From positions 1,807,501 to 1,871,500 of the forward strand of contig NZ_BCMS01000001.1 of NCBI RefSeq assembly GCF_001485435.1: a stretch of DNA of 64,000 nt, written 5' to 3'. The notes under the pieces are model-generated. The model worked only from the letters and a program-made list of their open reading frames with translations. It was not told where the DNA came from and did not search any database. Source of the stretch: Deinococcus grandis. GTDB taxonomy: Bacteria; Deinococcota; Deinococci; Deinococcales; Deinococcaceae. The stretch's first letter is position 1. Each line of letters starts with the position of its first letter. Positions 13,808 through 24,280 of this stretch are shown here, piece by piece. The position numbers and the translations under genes were made by a program.

Positions 13808-15208
13808 ATGACTGGTGAGCTTGACCCGCGGACGCTGACGATCTTGGGTGTGGAGGGGGCGCTGGAGGCGGCGGGTGCGCCGCGAGCGACGGCGGACACG
13901 CTGTCCGGGCTGTCGGCGCATCCGGACGCGCGGGTGCGGGCGCGGGTGGCGCGGCATCCGAACACGCCGGTGGAGGTGCTGGGGTCGCTGGCGGCGGCGT
14001 ACCCGGCGGACGTCCTGGCGAACCCGGGGTTGCCGCTGATGCGCCTGGCGCGCCCGAACCTGCTGGGGGTGTTCCCGGCGGACGGGGTGATCGCGCTGCT
14101 GAACGCGCCGGGCGTGCCGGGCTGGGTGGTGGATTCGGCGCTGCGGCACGAGGATTACGCGGTGCGCACGGCGCTGGCGGGCCGGTCTGATCTGAGTGCG
14201 GAGCGGGTGGCGGCGCTGGCGCAGGACGCCGGGTGGCAGATCCGCGAGGCGGTCGCGCGGCGCGACGAGCTGCCGGAGGCGCTGGTGCGGCAGCTGGCGG
14301 CGGACGACGATTACGACGTGCGCAAGGCCGTCGCGTCCCGCCCCGACCTGCCGGGGGACGTGCTGCGGGTGCTGGTGGGGGACGCGCACGGCATGGTGCG
14401 GGCCGGGGTGGCGCGGCGGCTGGACCTGCCGCTGGACTGCATGATCCAGCTCGCGGCGGACGGCGACCCGGACGTGCTGGCGACCCTGGCGCGGCGGGTG
14501 GATCTGCCCCGGTCGGTGCGGGAGTGGCTGGCGACGAACGACCAGCCGCTCGTGCGCGCCGCAGCCCTCCAGGCGTGGACGGTCCCGGCGGAGTGGCTGG
14601 CGCGGGCGGAGGTGGACGCCGACCCGGACGTGCGCGCCGCGCTGGCCCGCCGCCCGGACGCCCCGGCGGAGCTGCTGACGCGACTGGCGGGCGACGAGTC
14701 CGAGACGGTCCGCCGCGCCGTGCTGGAACGCAGCGACCTGCCCGAGGACGCCGTGCTGGCGCTGGCCCGCGCGCCGGAGGCGGACATCCGCCTGCACGTG
14801 GCGAGCGCGGAGGGGATTCCCGCGTCGGTGCTGGACGCCCTGCTGACCGACCCGGATGCCAGCGTGCGGACGGTGCTGGCGGTGCGCCCGGACCTGGGCG
14901 AGGCGCAGCTGGAGGTGCTGGCGGGCGACCCGAACCCGGAGGTGCGCCGCGCCGTGGCGTACGCGACCGGCACCCCGGGCAGGACGCTGGCTGGGCTGGC
15001 CCGCGACCCGAACGCCGGGGTGCGCCGCGCGGCGGCCCTGCACCCGAACCTCGACCCCGAGGACCTGGGGGTCCTGGCCGGGGACCCGGACGAGGGCGTG
15101 CGGCTGGCCGTCGCTGGGCGCGCGGACCTCTCCCCCAGCGTGCGGGACGCGCTGCGGGCCGATCCGGAGGCCAGCGTGCGCGAGGAGGCCGCGCGGGTCG
15201 GCGCGTGA
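13808..15208 (+). CDS. Leucine-rich repeat variant (LRV) protein
   Basis: The 466-residue protein is almost wholly made of about 15 repeats of roughly 24 residues with the pattern LP..VL..LA.DPD..VR.AVA.RPD. This is the leucine-rich repeat variant pattern, an alpha solenoid related to HEAT repeats that serves protein binding. There is no signal peptide or membrane helix and no cysteine cluster of the Fe-S type found in some LRV proteins. The function is unknown. It overlaps the next Nudix gene by GTGA, so the two are co-translated. Confidence 0.85.
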   Translation: MTGELDPRTLTILGVEGALEAAGAPRATADTLSGLSAHPDARVRARVARHPNTPVEVLGSLAAAYPADVLANPGLPLMRLARPNLLGVFPADGVIALLNAPGVPGWVVDSALRHEDYAVRTALAGRSDLSAERVAALAQDAGWQIREAVARRDELPEALVRQLAADDDYDVRKAVASRPDLPGDVLRVLVGDAHGMVRAGVARRLDLPLDCMIQLAADGDPDVLATLARRVDLPRSVREWLATNDQPLVRAAALQAWTVPAEWLARAEVDADPDVRAALARRPDAPAELLTRLAGDESETVRRAVLERSDLPEDAVLALARAPEADIRLHVASAEGIPASVLDALLTDPDASVRTVLAVRPDLGEAQLEVLAGDPNPEVRRAVAYATGTPGRTLAGLARDPNAGVRRAAALHPNLDPEDLGVLAGDPDEGVRLAVAGRADLSPSVRDALRADPEASVREEAARVGA

Positions 15209-15678
15209 CGGACATCCGCCTGCCCCTGGGGGGCGTGAAGTTCAGCGTGCGGGCCGTGATCCTCTGCACGCGCGGGGACACGCTCCTGACGAACTGCGGG
15301 CCCGGCGAGCACGGCAGCGGCTTTCATTTTCTGCCGGGCGGCGCGGTCAGGACGGACGAGGCTGCCGCGCAGGCCGCCGCGCGCGAATGGCACGAGGAGA
15401 CCGGCCTCACCGCAGACGCGCTGCGGCTGGTCGGGGTCGTCGAGAGCTTCTTCGGCCCGCCGGGGCGGCGCGAGCACGAGATCGGCTTCTGCTACCACCT
15501 GCCCGCCCCACCCGATCTGCCGGACGGGACGTTCACCGTGCAGGACAACCCGGACGTACAGTGTCAGTGGGTGCCCTTCGACCGGATCGAGGCGACCCCG
15601 GTGTACCCGCTGGTCATCCGGGACCTGCTGCGCGTCCCGCCGGGCGAGGTGCGGCACATCCTCAACCGCGAAGCGTAG
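15205..15678 (+). CDS. Nudix hydrolase
   Basis: The 157-residue protein holds a complete Nudix box (GGAVRTDE followed by seven residues and REWHEETGL). Such enzymes hydrolyse nucleoside diphosphates linked to another group; the substrate cannot be told from sequence. The GTG start at 15205 overlaps the stop of the LRV gene and gives the natural beginning of the domain (KFSVRAVIL). Deinococcus genomes are rich in Nudix genes, and another (nudC) lies 1.5 kb upstream. Confidence 0.85.
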   Translation: MTDIRLPLGGVKFSVRAVILCTRGDTLLTNCGPGEHGSGFHFLPGGAVRTDEAAAQAAAREWHEETGLTADALRLVGVVESFFGPPGRREHEIGFCYHLPAPPDLPDGTFTVQDNPDVQCQWVPFDRIEATPVYPLVIRDLLRVPPGEVRHILNREA

Positions 15679-15683
15679 AACAG

Positions 15684-15714
15684 GCCCCCTCCAGATGAAT
15701 CGGAGGGGGCTTCT
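15684..15714. terminator. Terminator hairpin between convergent genes
   Basis: A 9-bp perfect stem (GCCCCCTCC/GGAGGGGGC) with a 9-nt loop, followed by TTCT, lies 6 nt after the Nudix stop and before the stop of the convergent radical SAM gene. Confidence 0.7.
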
Positions 15715-15727
15715 CGTGAGGGTCGGG

Positions 15728-17260
<1,533 letters not shown>

Positions 17261-17350
17261 GGGTCCTCCGGGGGCGCGCGGCTGGAGGGGGGGTGTCCCT
17301 CCGGGCTCCTCACCGGGTCCGCCCGGGGGCGGCGCGCGTCACAATCGGCG

Positions 17351-17356
17351 ATTCTA
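17351..17356 (-). promoter_or_regulatory. Candidate -10 box TAGAAT for the radical SAM gene
   Basis: TAGAAT on the minus strand would give a GC-rich leader of about 85 nt before the TTG start. The -35 is weak, so this is tentative. Confidence 0.35.
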
Positions 17357-17460
17357 GCGGAAGCGCGCAGGTGCAAGTGGGGGGCGCGTCACGTGCCGCC
17401 GCGTGCCGGGGCGCACACCGGGGGCATGGGAGGCGTCCGGCGCGCGGGGGGTGCATGGCG

Positions 17461-17466
17461 TAGAAT
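17461..17466 (+). promoter_or_regulatory. -10 box TAGAAT of the khpA operon, leaderless spacing
   Basis: TAGAAT lies exactly 7 nt before the khpA ATG, which would place the transcript start at or next to the start codon. The region has no Shine-Dalgarno sequence. Confidence 0.6.
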
Positions 17467-17473
17467 GCCGCGC

Positions 17474-17713
17474 ATGAAGAGTGATCCCGTGGATCTGACC
17501 CTGTTCCTGGCGCAGAGCGTGGTGGACCAGCCGTCGCTGGTGCGCGTCTCGAAGCGCGGCCCGACCGTGATGGTGCGCGTCGGCCCCGGCGAGGAGGGCC
17601 GCCTGATCGGCCGTCAGGGGCGCGTGATCCAGGCGATCCGCACGCTCGTGCGCGCCGCGTCGGACCCGCGCGAACGGCTGAACGTCGACCTGGACGCGCC
17701 CAGAAAAGCGTGA
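17474..17713 (+). CDS. khpA: KH-domain RNA-binding protein KhpA
   Basis: The 79-residue single-domain KH protein has the GRQGR form of the GxxG loop within LIGRQGRVIQAIRTLV. KhpA binds RNA widely and in many bacteria lies between rpsP and rimM, as here except that rpsP is absent and a radical SAM gene diverges instead. It overlaps rimM by 4 bp. The ATG at 17474 is preferred over one at 17465 because of the TAGAAT box 7 nt upstream. Confidence 0.88.
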   Translation: MKSDPVDLTLFLAQSVVDQPSLVRVSKRGPTVMVRVGPGEEGRLIGRQGRVIQAIRTLVRAASDPRERLNVDLDAPRKA

Positions 17714-18261
17714 CGGGCGGGCAGGACCGGACGCGGCTCGGGTATTTCCTCGGGCCGCATGGCGTGAAGGGTGGCGTGAAGGTGTACGTGCTGGGTGACC
17801 AGGAGCAGTTCCGGGCGCTGAAGCGGGTGTTCGTGGAGGGGCGCGGCTGGCTGCGTGTCGCGCGGCTGGAGATGCTCGCGCCGGGCGTGGCCCTGCACCT
17901 GGCGGGCGTGACGTCGCGCGAGGCGGCGGAGGAGTTGCGTGGCCTGAACGTGTTCGCGGCGGACGACGAGCTGCCCGAGCCCGAGGAGGGCGTGTACTAC
18001 TACCACGAGCTGCGCGGCCTGACCCTGCACGGCGCGGGTGGCGAGGTGCTGGGCGAGGTCGTGGACGTGGAGGACGCCGGGCATCAGGACCTGCTGGTCG
18101 TGCGGCACGAGGGCGGCGAGTCGTTCGTGCCCCTTCAGGCGCCGTACGTGCTGGTGAACCTGAACGACCGCAGGCGCCCGGCGTCGCTGGCGCTCTCCGC
18201 GGACGCCCCGGCGGGTCTGCTGGAGGCGGATGCCCCTGAGGTCGGCGGCGATGACGCCTGA
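17710..18261 (+). CDS. rimM: Ribosome maturation factor RimM
   Basis: The 183-residue protein has the RimM N-terminal barrel (RLGYFLGPHGVKGGVKVYVLGD) and the PRC-barrel half (VYYYHELRGLTLH, LGEVVDVEDAGHQDLLVV, FVPLQAPYVLVN). RimM binds S19 and assists 30S head assembly. The GTG start overlaps khpA, and the stop overlaps the start of trmD, so khpA-rimM-trmD is one translationally coupled operon. Confidence 0.93.
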   Translation: MTGGQDRTRLGYFLGPHGVKGGVKVYVLGDQEQFRALKRVFVEGRGWLRVARLEMLAPGVALHLAGVTSREAAEELRGLNVFAADDELPEPEEGVYYYHELRGLTLHGAGGEVLGEVVDVEDAGHQDLLVVRHEGGESFVPLQAPYVLVNLNDRRRPASLALSADAPAGLLEADAPEVGGDDA

Positions 18262-19090
18262 GCCCACCCCGGACGGCCCACTGACCTTCTCGTTTCTGAC
18301 GCTGTTCCCCGAGTTGCTGGCGCCCTTCGCGTCCGAGGCGATCCTCGGGAAGGCCCGCGAGCGGGGGTTGGTGGACGTGAACCTCGTGAACATGCGGGAC
18401 TACTCGCAGAACAAACACCTGAAGGTGGACGACACGCCGTACGGGGGCGGGGCGGGCATGGTGATCCGCGTGGACGTCGCCGAGCGCGCCATGGCCAGCC
18501 TGCCGCCTGCCGACGAGGTAATCCTGTTCAGTCCGGCCGGGCAGCCGTTCACCCAAGCGGTCGCGGAGGAACTGGCCGGGAAGGCGCACCTCGTGTTCCT
18601 GTGCGGCCGCTACGAGGGCTTCGACGCCCGCGTTGAGGGGCTGGTCACGCGCGAACTGAGCATCGGGGACTTCGTGATGATGGGCGGCGAGGCGGCCGCC
18701 GCGTGCGTGCTGGAGGCCGTGGCCCGCCTGCGGCCCGGTGTGCTGGGCGACGCGGACTCGCACCGGGCCGATTCGTTCAGTTCGGGCCTGCTGGACTACC
18801 CCGAGTACACGCGGCCCCTGGCGTGGCAGTCGCAGGAGGTGCCGGAGGTGCTGCGCGGCGGGAACCACGCGGCCATCGCAGCGTGGCGGCGTGAGCAGGC
18901 GCTCAGGCGTACGCTAACCCGCCGCCCGGACCTGCTCGCCTCGGCCCCGCTGACCCCGCAGGACAGCGCCACGCTGCTGACCCTGGGGGCCACCCCGGAC
19001 GACCTGACGGGCTGGGGCGCGCCCCCACCGCCGCCACCGAAGAAGCCGAACCGCAAGAAAAAACCGATTGGGACGCCCTCCGGAACGTGA
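18251..19090 (+). CDS. trmD: tRNA (guanine37-N1)-methyltransferase TrmD
   Basis: The 279-residue SPOUT methyltransferase has the trefoil-knot motifs LTLFPELLAPF, YGGGAGMV, FLCGRYEGFDARVE, ELSIGDFVMMGGEAAA and the C-terminal YTRPLAWQ...VPEVLRGGNHAAI. TrmD methylates G37 next to the anticodon to prevent frameshifting. A start at 18251 gives the usual N-terminus with an 11-bp overlap with rimM; an ATG at 18230 is possible. The C-terminus is extended by a proline/lysine tail (PPPPPPKKPNRKKKP) that may bind RNA. Confidence 0.93.
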   Translation: MTPEPTPDGPLTFSFLTLFPELLAPFASEAILGKARERGLVDVNLVNMRDYSQNKHLKVDDTPYGGGAGMVIRVDVAERAMASLPPADEVILFSPAGQPFTQAVAEELAGKAHLVFLCGRYEGFDARVEGLVTRELSIGDFVMMGGEAAAACVLEAVARLRPGVLGDADSHRADSFSSGLLDYPEYTRPLAWQSQEVPEVLRGGNHAAIAAWRREQALRRTLTRRPDLLASAPLTPQDSATLLTLGATPDDLTGWGAPPPPPPKKPNRKKKPIGTPSGT

Positions 19091-19167
19091 GAATCCAGTC
19101 AAAACTTCGTTTCTTCTGTGGGATGCGCTCAAGTCGCGCGGGGCGGAACGCGCCAGCATGACAGCCT

Positions 19168-19782
19168 ATGCGCGTTCCGCTGTTTCCCCTGCCGAATCTG
19201 GTGCTGTTCCCGGGCGTGGTGCTGCCGCTGTACGTGTTCGAACCCCGGTACCGCACGCTGCTGGCGGACGTGCAGGCCAGCGGGCAGCCGTTCGGGATCG
19301 TGCGCATCCTGCAGACGTCCAAGGAGTCGGATCTGCCGTTCCAGGACCGGGTGTCGCGCGTGGGTACCCTGGCGCACCTGCGGCACGCCGATCCGCACGA
19401 GGACGGCACGAGCACGATCATCATCGCGGGCGGCGACCGCTTCCAGGTGCAGGACTTCCACACGGACCACCCGTACCTGAGCGCCGACGTGACCCTGTGG
19501 CCGCTGGAGGCTGAAGGTGACCTGAGCCCCGCCGAGGCCGAGGGGGCGGCGCAGGCCACCGCCCGTGAACTCCTGTCGGCCCTGCTGCGCCTGAACCCGG
19601 AGAACACCGAGGCTCTGCGCGCCGCCGCCCCGGAGGACCCCCTCCTGATCGCCAGTTTCGCCGCGAGCGTCCTGCCGCTGAGCCCTGAATCGCGCGAGGA
19701 CGCCCTGCGTGCCCGGACGCTGCTGGACCGGCTGGACCACCTGCTGGGACAGGTCCCGACGACCGCGAAGACGCTGAATTGA
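19168..19782 (+). CDS. LON substrate-binding-domain protein
   Basis: The 204-residue protein matches the N-terminal substrate-binding domain of Lon protease (RVPLFPLPNLVLFPGVVLPLYVFEPRYR), but has no ATPase or protease domain. Stand-alone proteins of this type are widespread and of unknown function; they may recognise unfolded substrates. It lies 77 bp after trmD in the same direction and may be read through from that operon. Confidence 0.85.
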   Translation: MRVPLFPLPNLVLFPGVVLPLYVFEPRYRTLLADVQASGQPFGIVRILQTSKESDLPFQDRVSRVGTLAHLRHADPHEDGTSTIIIAGGDRFQVQDFHTDHPYLSADVTLWPLEAEGDLSPAEAEGAAQATARELLSALLRLNPENTEALRAAAPEDPLLIASFAASVLPLSPESREDALRARTLLDRLDHLLGQVPTTAKTLN

Positions 19783-19788
19783 GCTGAG

Positions 19789-19843
19789 GGTCGAGGGTCT
19801 AAGCGTCTAAGGCTGATCCCCTTTGACGCTTAGACCCTCGACC
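19789..19843. repeat. Perfect 19-bp inverted repeat between the LON-domain gene and recG
   Basis: GGTCGAGGGTCTAAGCGTC (19789-19807) and its exact complement (19825-19843) flank a 17-nt loop. It lies 7 nt after the LON-domain stop. The perfect long stem could terminate transcription but lacks a T run; the wording resembles small palindromic intergenic repeats. Confidence 0.75.
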
Positions 19844-19904
19844 TTTCGACCCCAAAATTCTGTCCCGCACATAATCGAGTCCGCTCTGCTAGGCTGTGTG
19901 CTCG

Positions 19905-22253
19905 ATGGCGACGGTGGCGGAATTACGGGAGAAACTGCGGCGGCCCCTGGCGGCGGAGCTGGCGTCCGGCTGCCAGAACCGCGTGGTGGCGGGCGGCGTG
20001 GAGAAACTGCTCGCCTCGCCGCTGGGGAACCCCTTCCCGAAGGTGCGTGAGGCCCTGGCCGGGTACGCGGGTCTGGACGCGGCAGGGCGCGAGGTGGCAC
20101 TGCGCGCGGCCCTGGACCTGCTGACCGAACCCGACAGCCAGAAGGCCGCGACCCGCGCCGCCCCGGTCGCCAGGCGGGTCGCCGTGCCCACCGCCGAGCC
20201 CGGCGAGCGCCTGCTCCCGGACGCGCCGGTCGAGCGGCTCGACAGTGGCCCCGGCGGCGCACGCAAACTGCACACGCTGGGCCTGCACCTGCTGCGCGAC
20301 GTGCTGCACGCCTACCCGCACCGACACGAGGACCGCCGCGCCCTGCCCGACCTGTCCGAGATCGAGGAAGGGCAGAAGGTCACGGTGGAGGGCCGCGTGG
20401 TCGCCAAGTCCCGCCGCAGCCCCAAACCCGGCATGCAGATCCTGGACGTGACGCTGGAGACGCCGTCCGGTGGGCGCGTGAAGGCGACGTGGTTCAACCA
20501 GCCATGGGTGGAGAAGCAGCTGCGCGAGGGCGCCCGGCTGGTCCTGACGGGCCGCGTGAAACGCTTCGGGCGCAGCGTGCAACTGGGCGTGGAGCACCTG
20601 GAGACCGTGGACGGCGCGCAGGACAGCCTCAGTACCGGGCGGATCGTGGGCGTGTACGACGCGAAGGACGGCATCTCGCAGGAGTTCCTGCGCCGAGCCG
20701 CGTTCCGCACCCTCCAGGCCGTGCCGCTGGACGATTACCTGCCCGCGCACTGGCGGCGGCAGTACGGCGTGACGGACCTCAGCGACGCGCTGTGGGGCAT
20801 CCACTTCCCGGCGGACGAGGCGCACCTGAGCCGCGCGAACCACCGCCTGCGCTTCGACGAGTACCTGTTCCTGGAACTCCGCATGCTCCTCCAGGGTGAG
20901 GACGCCGTGCTGCAGGGCAAACGCTTCAACGCGAAGGGCGACGACATCCACACCTTCGAGGGCGCCCTCCCGTTCCGCTTCACGAACGCGCAGCGGCGCG
21001 TGCTGCTGGAAATCACGGACGACATGCGCAGCGACCGCCAGATGGCCCGCCTCGTGCAGGGAGACGTGGGGAGCGGGAAGACCGCCGTGGCCGCCTGCGC
21101 CCTGTACCTCGCCGTGCGGGACGGCTACCAGGGCGCGCTGATGGCCCCCACCGAGATCCTCGCGCGGCAGCACTACGCGAACCTCGTCGGGTACCTCGGA
21201 CAGCTCGACATCCGCGTGGGCCTCCTGATCGGCGCGATGACCCCGAAGACGAAACTGGAAATGCAGACCCGCATCGCCGAGGGGAACGTGGACGTTGTGG
21301 TCGGCACCCAGGCGCTCATTCAGGAGAACGTGCGCTTCGACAACCTCGGGCTGGCCGTCGTGGACGAGGAACACCGCTTCGGCGTGCAACAGCGCCGCAA
21401 ACTCCTCGCGGGACGCCCCGACGTACTCGTCATGAGCGCCACGCCCATCCCCCGCTCGCTGGCGCTCACCGCGTACGGCGACCTGGAACTCAGCATCATC
21501 GACGAACTGCCGCCGGGCCGCACACCCATCGAAACCAAACTCATTCAGGACACCGCCCGGCAGCAGGCCTACGGGTTCGTCATGCGCCAGATCCGCGAGG
21601 GACGGCAGGCGTTCGTCGTCACGGCCCTCATCGAGGAGAACGAGAACCTCGAACTGCTCGCCGCCACGCAACTCGCCGACGACCTCAAGACCATCCTCCC
21701 GGAAGCCCGCATCGACCTGCTGCACGGCAAGATGAGCGCCGCCGAGAAAGACCACGTCATGGACCGCTTCCGCGCGCACGACTTCGACATCCTCGTATCC
21801 ACCACCGTCATCGAGGTCGGCGTGGACGTCCCCAACGCCACCGTCATGGTCATCGAGAACGCCGAACGCTTCGGCCTCGCCCAGCTGCACCAGCTGCGCG
21901 GCCGCGTCGGCCGGGGCAGCGCCCAGAGCTACTGCGTGCTGATCGCCGGGGAACACAGCAAGAAAACCCGCCAGCGCCTCAAGATCATCGAAAGCAGCAC
22001 CGACGGCTTCGTCATCGCCGAGGCCGACCTGAAACTCCGCGGCCCCGGCGAGATCCGCGGCACCCGCCAGAGCGGCATCCCCGACCTGCGCCTCGCGGAC
22101 CTCGCCAACGACACGCAGATCATCGAACAGGCCCGCGAACTCGCCAAACACATCCTCGCGCACGACCCGAAACTGGAACACCCCCGCCTCCAGTACCTCC
22201 GCAGCGAACTGCAGAACCGCAGCCAGAGCGTCGCCTACAGAGAAGTGATCTGA
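19905..22253 (+). CDS. recG: ATP-dependent DNA helicase RecG
   Basis: The 782-residue helicase has an N-terminal extension of about 100 residues, a wedge/OB region (VEGRVVAKSRRSPKPGMQ), Walker A (GDVGSGKT), the DEEH box (VVDEEHRFGVQQR), SATPIPRSLALT and the LRGRVGRG motif, ending with the RecG tail (SGIPDLRLADLANDTQIIEQAR). RecG remodels stalled forks and D-loops and is relevant to the repair capacity of Deinococcus. ATG 19905 is chosen with a TAGGCT box at 19890-19895; a GTG at 19896 would add three residues. It overlaps the next gene by one base. Confidence 0.95.
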   Translation: MATVAELREKLRRPLAAELASGCQNRVVAGGVEKLLASPLGNPFPKVREALAGYAGLDAAGREVALRAALDLLTEPDSQKAATRAAPVARRVAVPTAEPGERLLPDAPVERLDSGPGGARKLHTLGLHLLRDVLHAYPHRHEDRRALPDLSEIEEGQKVTVEGRVVAKSRRSPKPGMQILDVTLETPSGGRVKATWFNQPWVEKQLREGARLVLTGRVKRFGRSVQLGVEHLETVDGAQDSLSTGRIVGVYDAKDGISQEFLRRAAFRTLQAVPLDDYLPAHWRRQYGVTDLSDALWGIHFPADEAHLSRANHRLRFDEYLFLELRMLLQGEDAVLQGKRFNAKGDDIHTFEGALPFRFTNAQRRVLLEITDDMRSDRQMARLVQGDVGSGKTAVAACALYLAVRDGYQGALMAPTEILARQHYANLVGYLGQLDIRVGLLIGAMTPKTKLEMQTRIAEGNVDVVVGTQALIQENVRFDNLGLAVVDEEHRFGVQQRRKLLAGRPDVLVMSATPIPRSLALTAYGDLELSIIDELPPGRTPIETKLIQDTARQQAYGFVMRQIREGRQAFVVTALIEENENLELLAATQLADDLKTILPEARIDLLHGKMSAAEKDHVMDRFRAHDFDILVSTTVIEVGVDVPNATVMVIENAERFGLAQLHQLRGRVGRGSAQSYCVLIAGEHSKKTRQRLKIIESSTDGFVIAEADLKLRGPGEIRGTRQSGIPDLRLADLANDTQIIEQARELAKHILAHDPKLEHPRLQYLRSELQNRSQSVAYREVI

Positions 22254-22609
22254 TGACCCCGCCACCGCTTGTGGTGTACGTGGATGTGGACGAGACGCTG
22301 GTGCGGAACGTGGGGCGGTCACGGGTGCCGATCCCGGGGGCAATCGCTCATGTGCACGAGCTGGCGGCGCAGGGCGCGGAGCTCTACTGCTGGAGTTCCG
22401 GCGGGGCCGCGTACGCGCGGGACAGTGCGCGTGAGGTGGGCCTGGAGGGCGTGTTCGCGGCGTTCCTGCCCAAACCGCAGGTGCTCGTGGACGATCAGCG
22501 GGTCGAGGCGTGGCGGCGGCTGGTGCAGGTGCATCCGCTGTCCTGCCCAGGCGAGTCGGTGGCGTCCTACCGGGAGGCGCTGGACAGCACCGGCCGGTCA
22601 GAGCGCTGA
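22253..22609 (+). CDS. Small HAD-superfamily protein
   Basis: The 118-residue protein opens with VVYVDVDETLVRN, a HAD motif I (DxDxT), and has WSSGG as a possible motif II and KPQVLVDDQ as motifs III/IV. At 118 residues it has no room for a cap domain, so it may act on a large substrate or be a minimal phosphatase. The ATG overlaps the recG stop (TGATG), which suggests coupling with recG. Confidence 0.7.
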   Translation: MTPPPLVVYVDVDETLVRNVGRSRVPIPGAIAHVHELAAQGAELYCWSSGGAAYARDSAREVGLEGVFAAFLPKPQVLVDDQRVEAWRRLVQVHPLSCPGESVASYREALDSTGRSER

Positions 22610-22622
22610 GGCCCTGACCGGC
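22593..22622 (+). terminator. Hairpin overlapping the end of the small HAD gene
   Basis: GCCGGTCAG and CTGACCGGC form a perfect 9-bp stem that spans the stop codon. No T run follows. Confidence 0.45.
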
Positions 22623-22654
22623 GGGTGGGAACAGTTCTGTTGAACCGCTGTTCT

Positions 22655-22803
22655 CCGGATTCCGTCCGTTTCGTGGGCAGATCGGAAAGTCACCGATCTG
22701 CCCACTCCACTTCCGGAATCCTTTCGTACCCTTCTCGCTCTTCTCTGAAGCTCTGCGAGTCCGCTCGGGTTGAACGGTTTGGGAAAACCGTCCAACCAGG
22801 GGA
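22655..22803 (+). repeat. Structured intergenic element A, copy 2
   Basis: The first hairpin is perfect (GGGCAGATCGG/CCGATCTGCCC, loop AAAGTCA) and the second stem pairs GGTTGAACGGTTT with AAACCGTCCAACC. The right end lies 1 nt from the stop codon of the ferritin-like gene (22805, minus strand). Confidence 0.85.
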
Positions 22804-22804
22804 A

Positions 22805-23734
22805 TTACTTGATGTTGCCGTTCAGGCCGTTGGGGTAGAAGCCGCCCTTCTTGGCGCCGGGGGCGAGGTAGACGATGTTCAGCACTTCGCGGGTGCTGCG
22901 GGGGAACGCGACGCCGTTCGCGTCGGCCGGGGCGATGACGGCGCGGCCCGCGTTGTCGGTGAGGCCCTGATCCTTCATGCCGCCGACCTTGCCGCGCAGG
23001 TTGCTGATGGCCTGCACGACCTGTCCGACGTACAGTCCGGCGGCGGCGCTGACCTGGCGCTGCTGGAAGAGCATGCTGCGGATGGCGCCGCCGTGGTATG
23101 CCTCGACGGCGAGGATGCCGGCAGCGGCCTGGAGGTACGCGGGGTTGGTGATGAGGGTCGCGGCGCCGTTGTAGGCGGTGACGCCCACGTCCTCGAAGAT
23201 GAACGCGCCGTGCAGGAAGAACAGGTCGTTGGCGAAGGGGTTGAAGCCGTCGATCTTCCCGCCGCTGGCGGCCTGTCCGGCGGCGCGGAAGGCGCCGTTC
23301 AGGTCGATGACGGGGCGGGGTGCGGCGGCCTTGCCGAGTGCGCCGTGCAGGAACTTGACGTGCGCGAGTTCGTCCTCGGCGATGTCGCGGGCGAGGGCCT
23401 GGACGTTGCCGTCCTTGAACTGCATGCCGCGGTCCTGGTCGAGGCTGGCGGGCAGGATGATGTCGGCGCCGCCGCCGATCTTGCGCAGTTCGTTCACGCG
23501 GCCCACGGCGGCGAGGTAGAAGGCCGCTTCGAGGTATTCGAGGTTCAGGGCGAAGTTCAGGACGTCGCCGTCGATGTTCTTGGCGGGGGCGGCGCTGGCG
23601 GTGCTGCCCGCGGCGAGGCCCATGGCGGCGGCGCCCAGGCCGAGTTTGCCGAGGAAGCCCATGGCGGCGCGGCGATTCATGGCGGTTTCGTTCTGGGCGT
23701 CGGTGATGATCTGCTGTTCGGTGTGGTGGCTCAT
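22805..23734 (-). CDS. Tat-exported ferritin-like (desiccation-related) protein
   Basis: The 309-residue protein has a twin-arginine-type leader (NRRAAMGFLGKLGLGAAAMGLAAG, residues about 20-45) and a ferritin-like four-helix domain with EYLEAAFY, EDELAHVKFLHGAL (ExxH) and VEAYHGGAIR (ExxH), which could bind a di-metal centre. The family (Ferritin_2) includes plant desiccation protein PCC13-62 and relatives in Deinococcus. Placement outside the cytoplasm suggests protection of the envelope from iron or oxidants; this is inferred. The start at 23734 has AGGAGC upstream. Confidence 0.85.
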   Translation of the reverse strand: MSHHTEQQIITDAQNETAMNRRAAMGFLGKLGLGAAAMGLAAGSTASAAPAKNIDGDVLNFALNLEYLEAAFYLAAVGRVNELRKIGGGADIILPASLDQDRGMQFKDGNVQALARDIAEDELAHVKFLHGALGKAAAPRPVIDLNGAFRAAGQAASGGKIDGFNPFANDLFFLHGAFIFEDVGVTAYNGAATLITNPAYLQAAAGILAVEAYHGGAIRSMLFQQRQVSAAAGLYVGQVVQAISNLRGKVGGMKDQGLTDNAGRAVIAPADANGVAFPRSTREVLNIVYLAPGAKKGGFYPNGLNGNIK

Positions 23735-23928
23735 GGTGGTGCTCCTGGGTGTGGTCGCCCCTGGACGCCGCCTGTCGGGGGGTCCGGTGTGGGGGTGGGG
23801 AGGTTGGGGGGGTGAACCGTCGCTGGGTGGCGGGGTTCGTTCTTGACATCCAGCCATATGCGGGGCGGGGCGGGGTTGGATCACCGCCCGGGTGAACGTG
23901 AACGCCACATGAAGGCGAGTGGGGTGGG

Positions 23929-23934
23929 TAGAGT
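23929..23934 (+). promoter_or_regulatory. -10 box TAGAGT of the HIT/HAD operon, leaderless spacing
   Basis: TAGAGT ends 7 nt before the ATG at 23942, and no ribosome binding site is present. Confidence 0.55.
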
Positions 23935-23941
23935 GGGCGGC

Positions 23942-24279
<338 letters not shown>

Positions 24280-24280
<1 letters not shown>

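Noticed and set aside
19923..23849. A 1308-codon open frame on the minus strand opposite recG
   Set aside because: It runs through recG, the small HAD gene, an element A copy and out of frame through the ferritin-like gene, with no recognisable domain. Long empty antisense frames are expected at this GC content.
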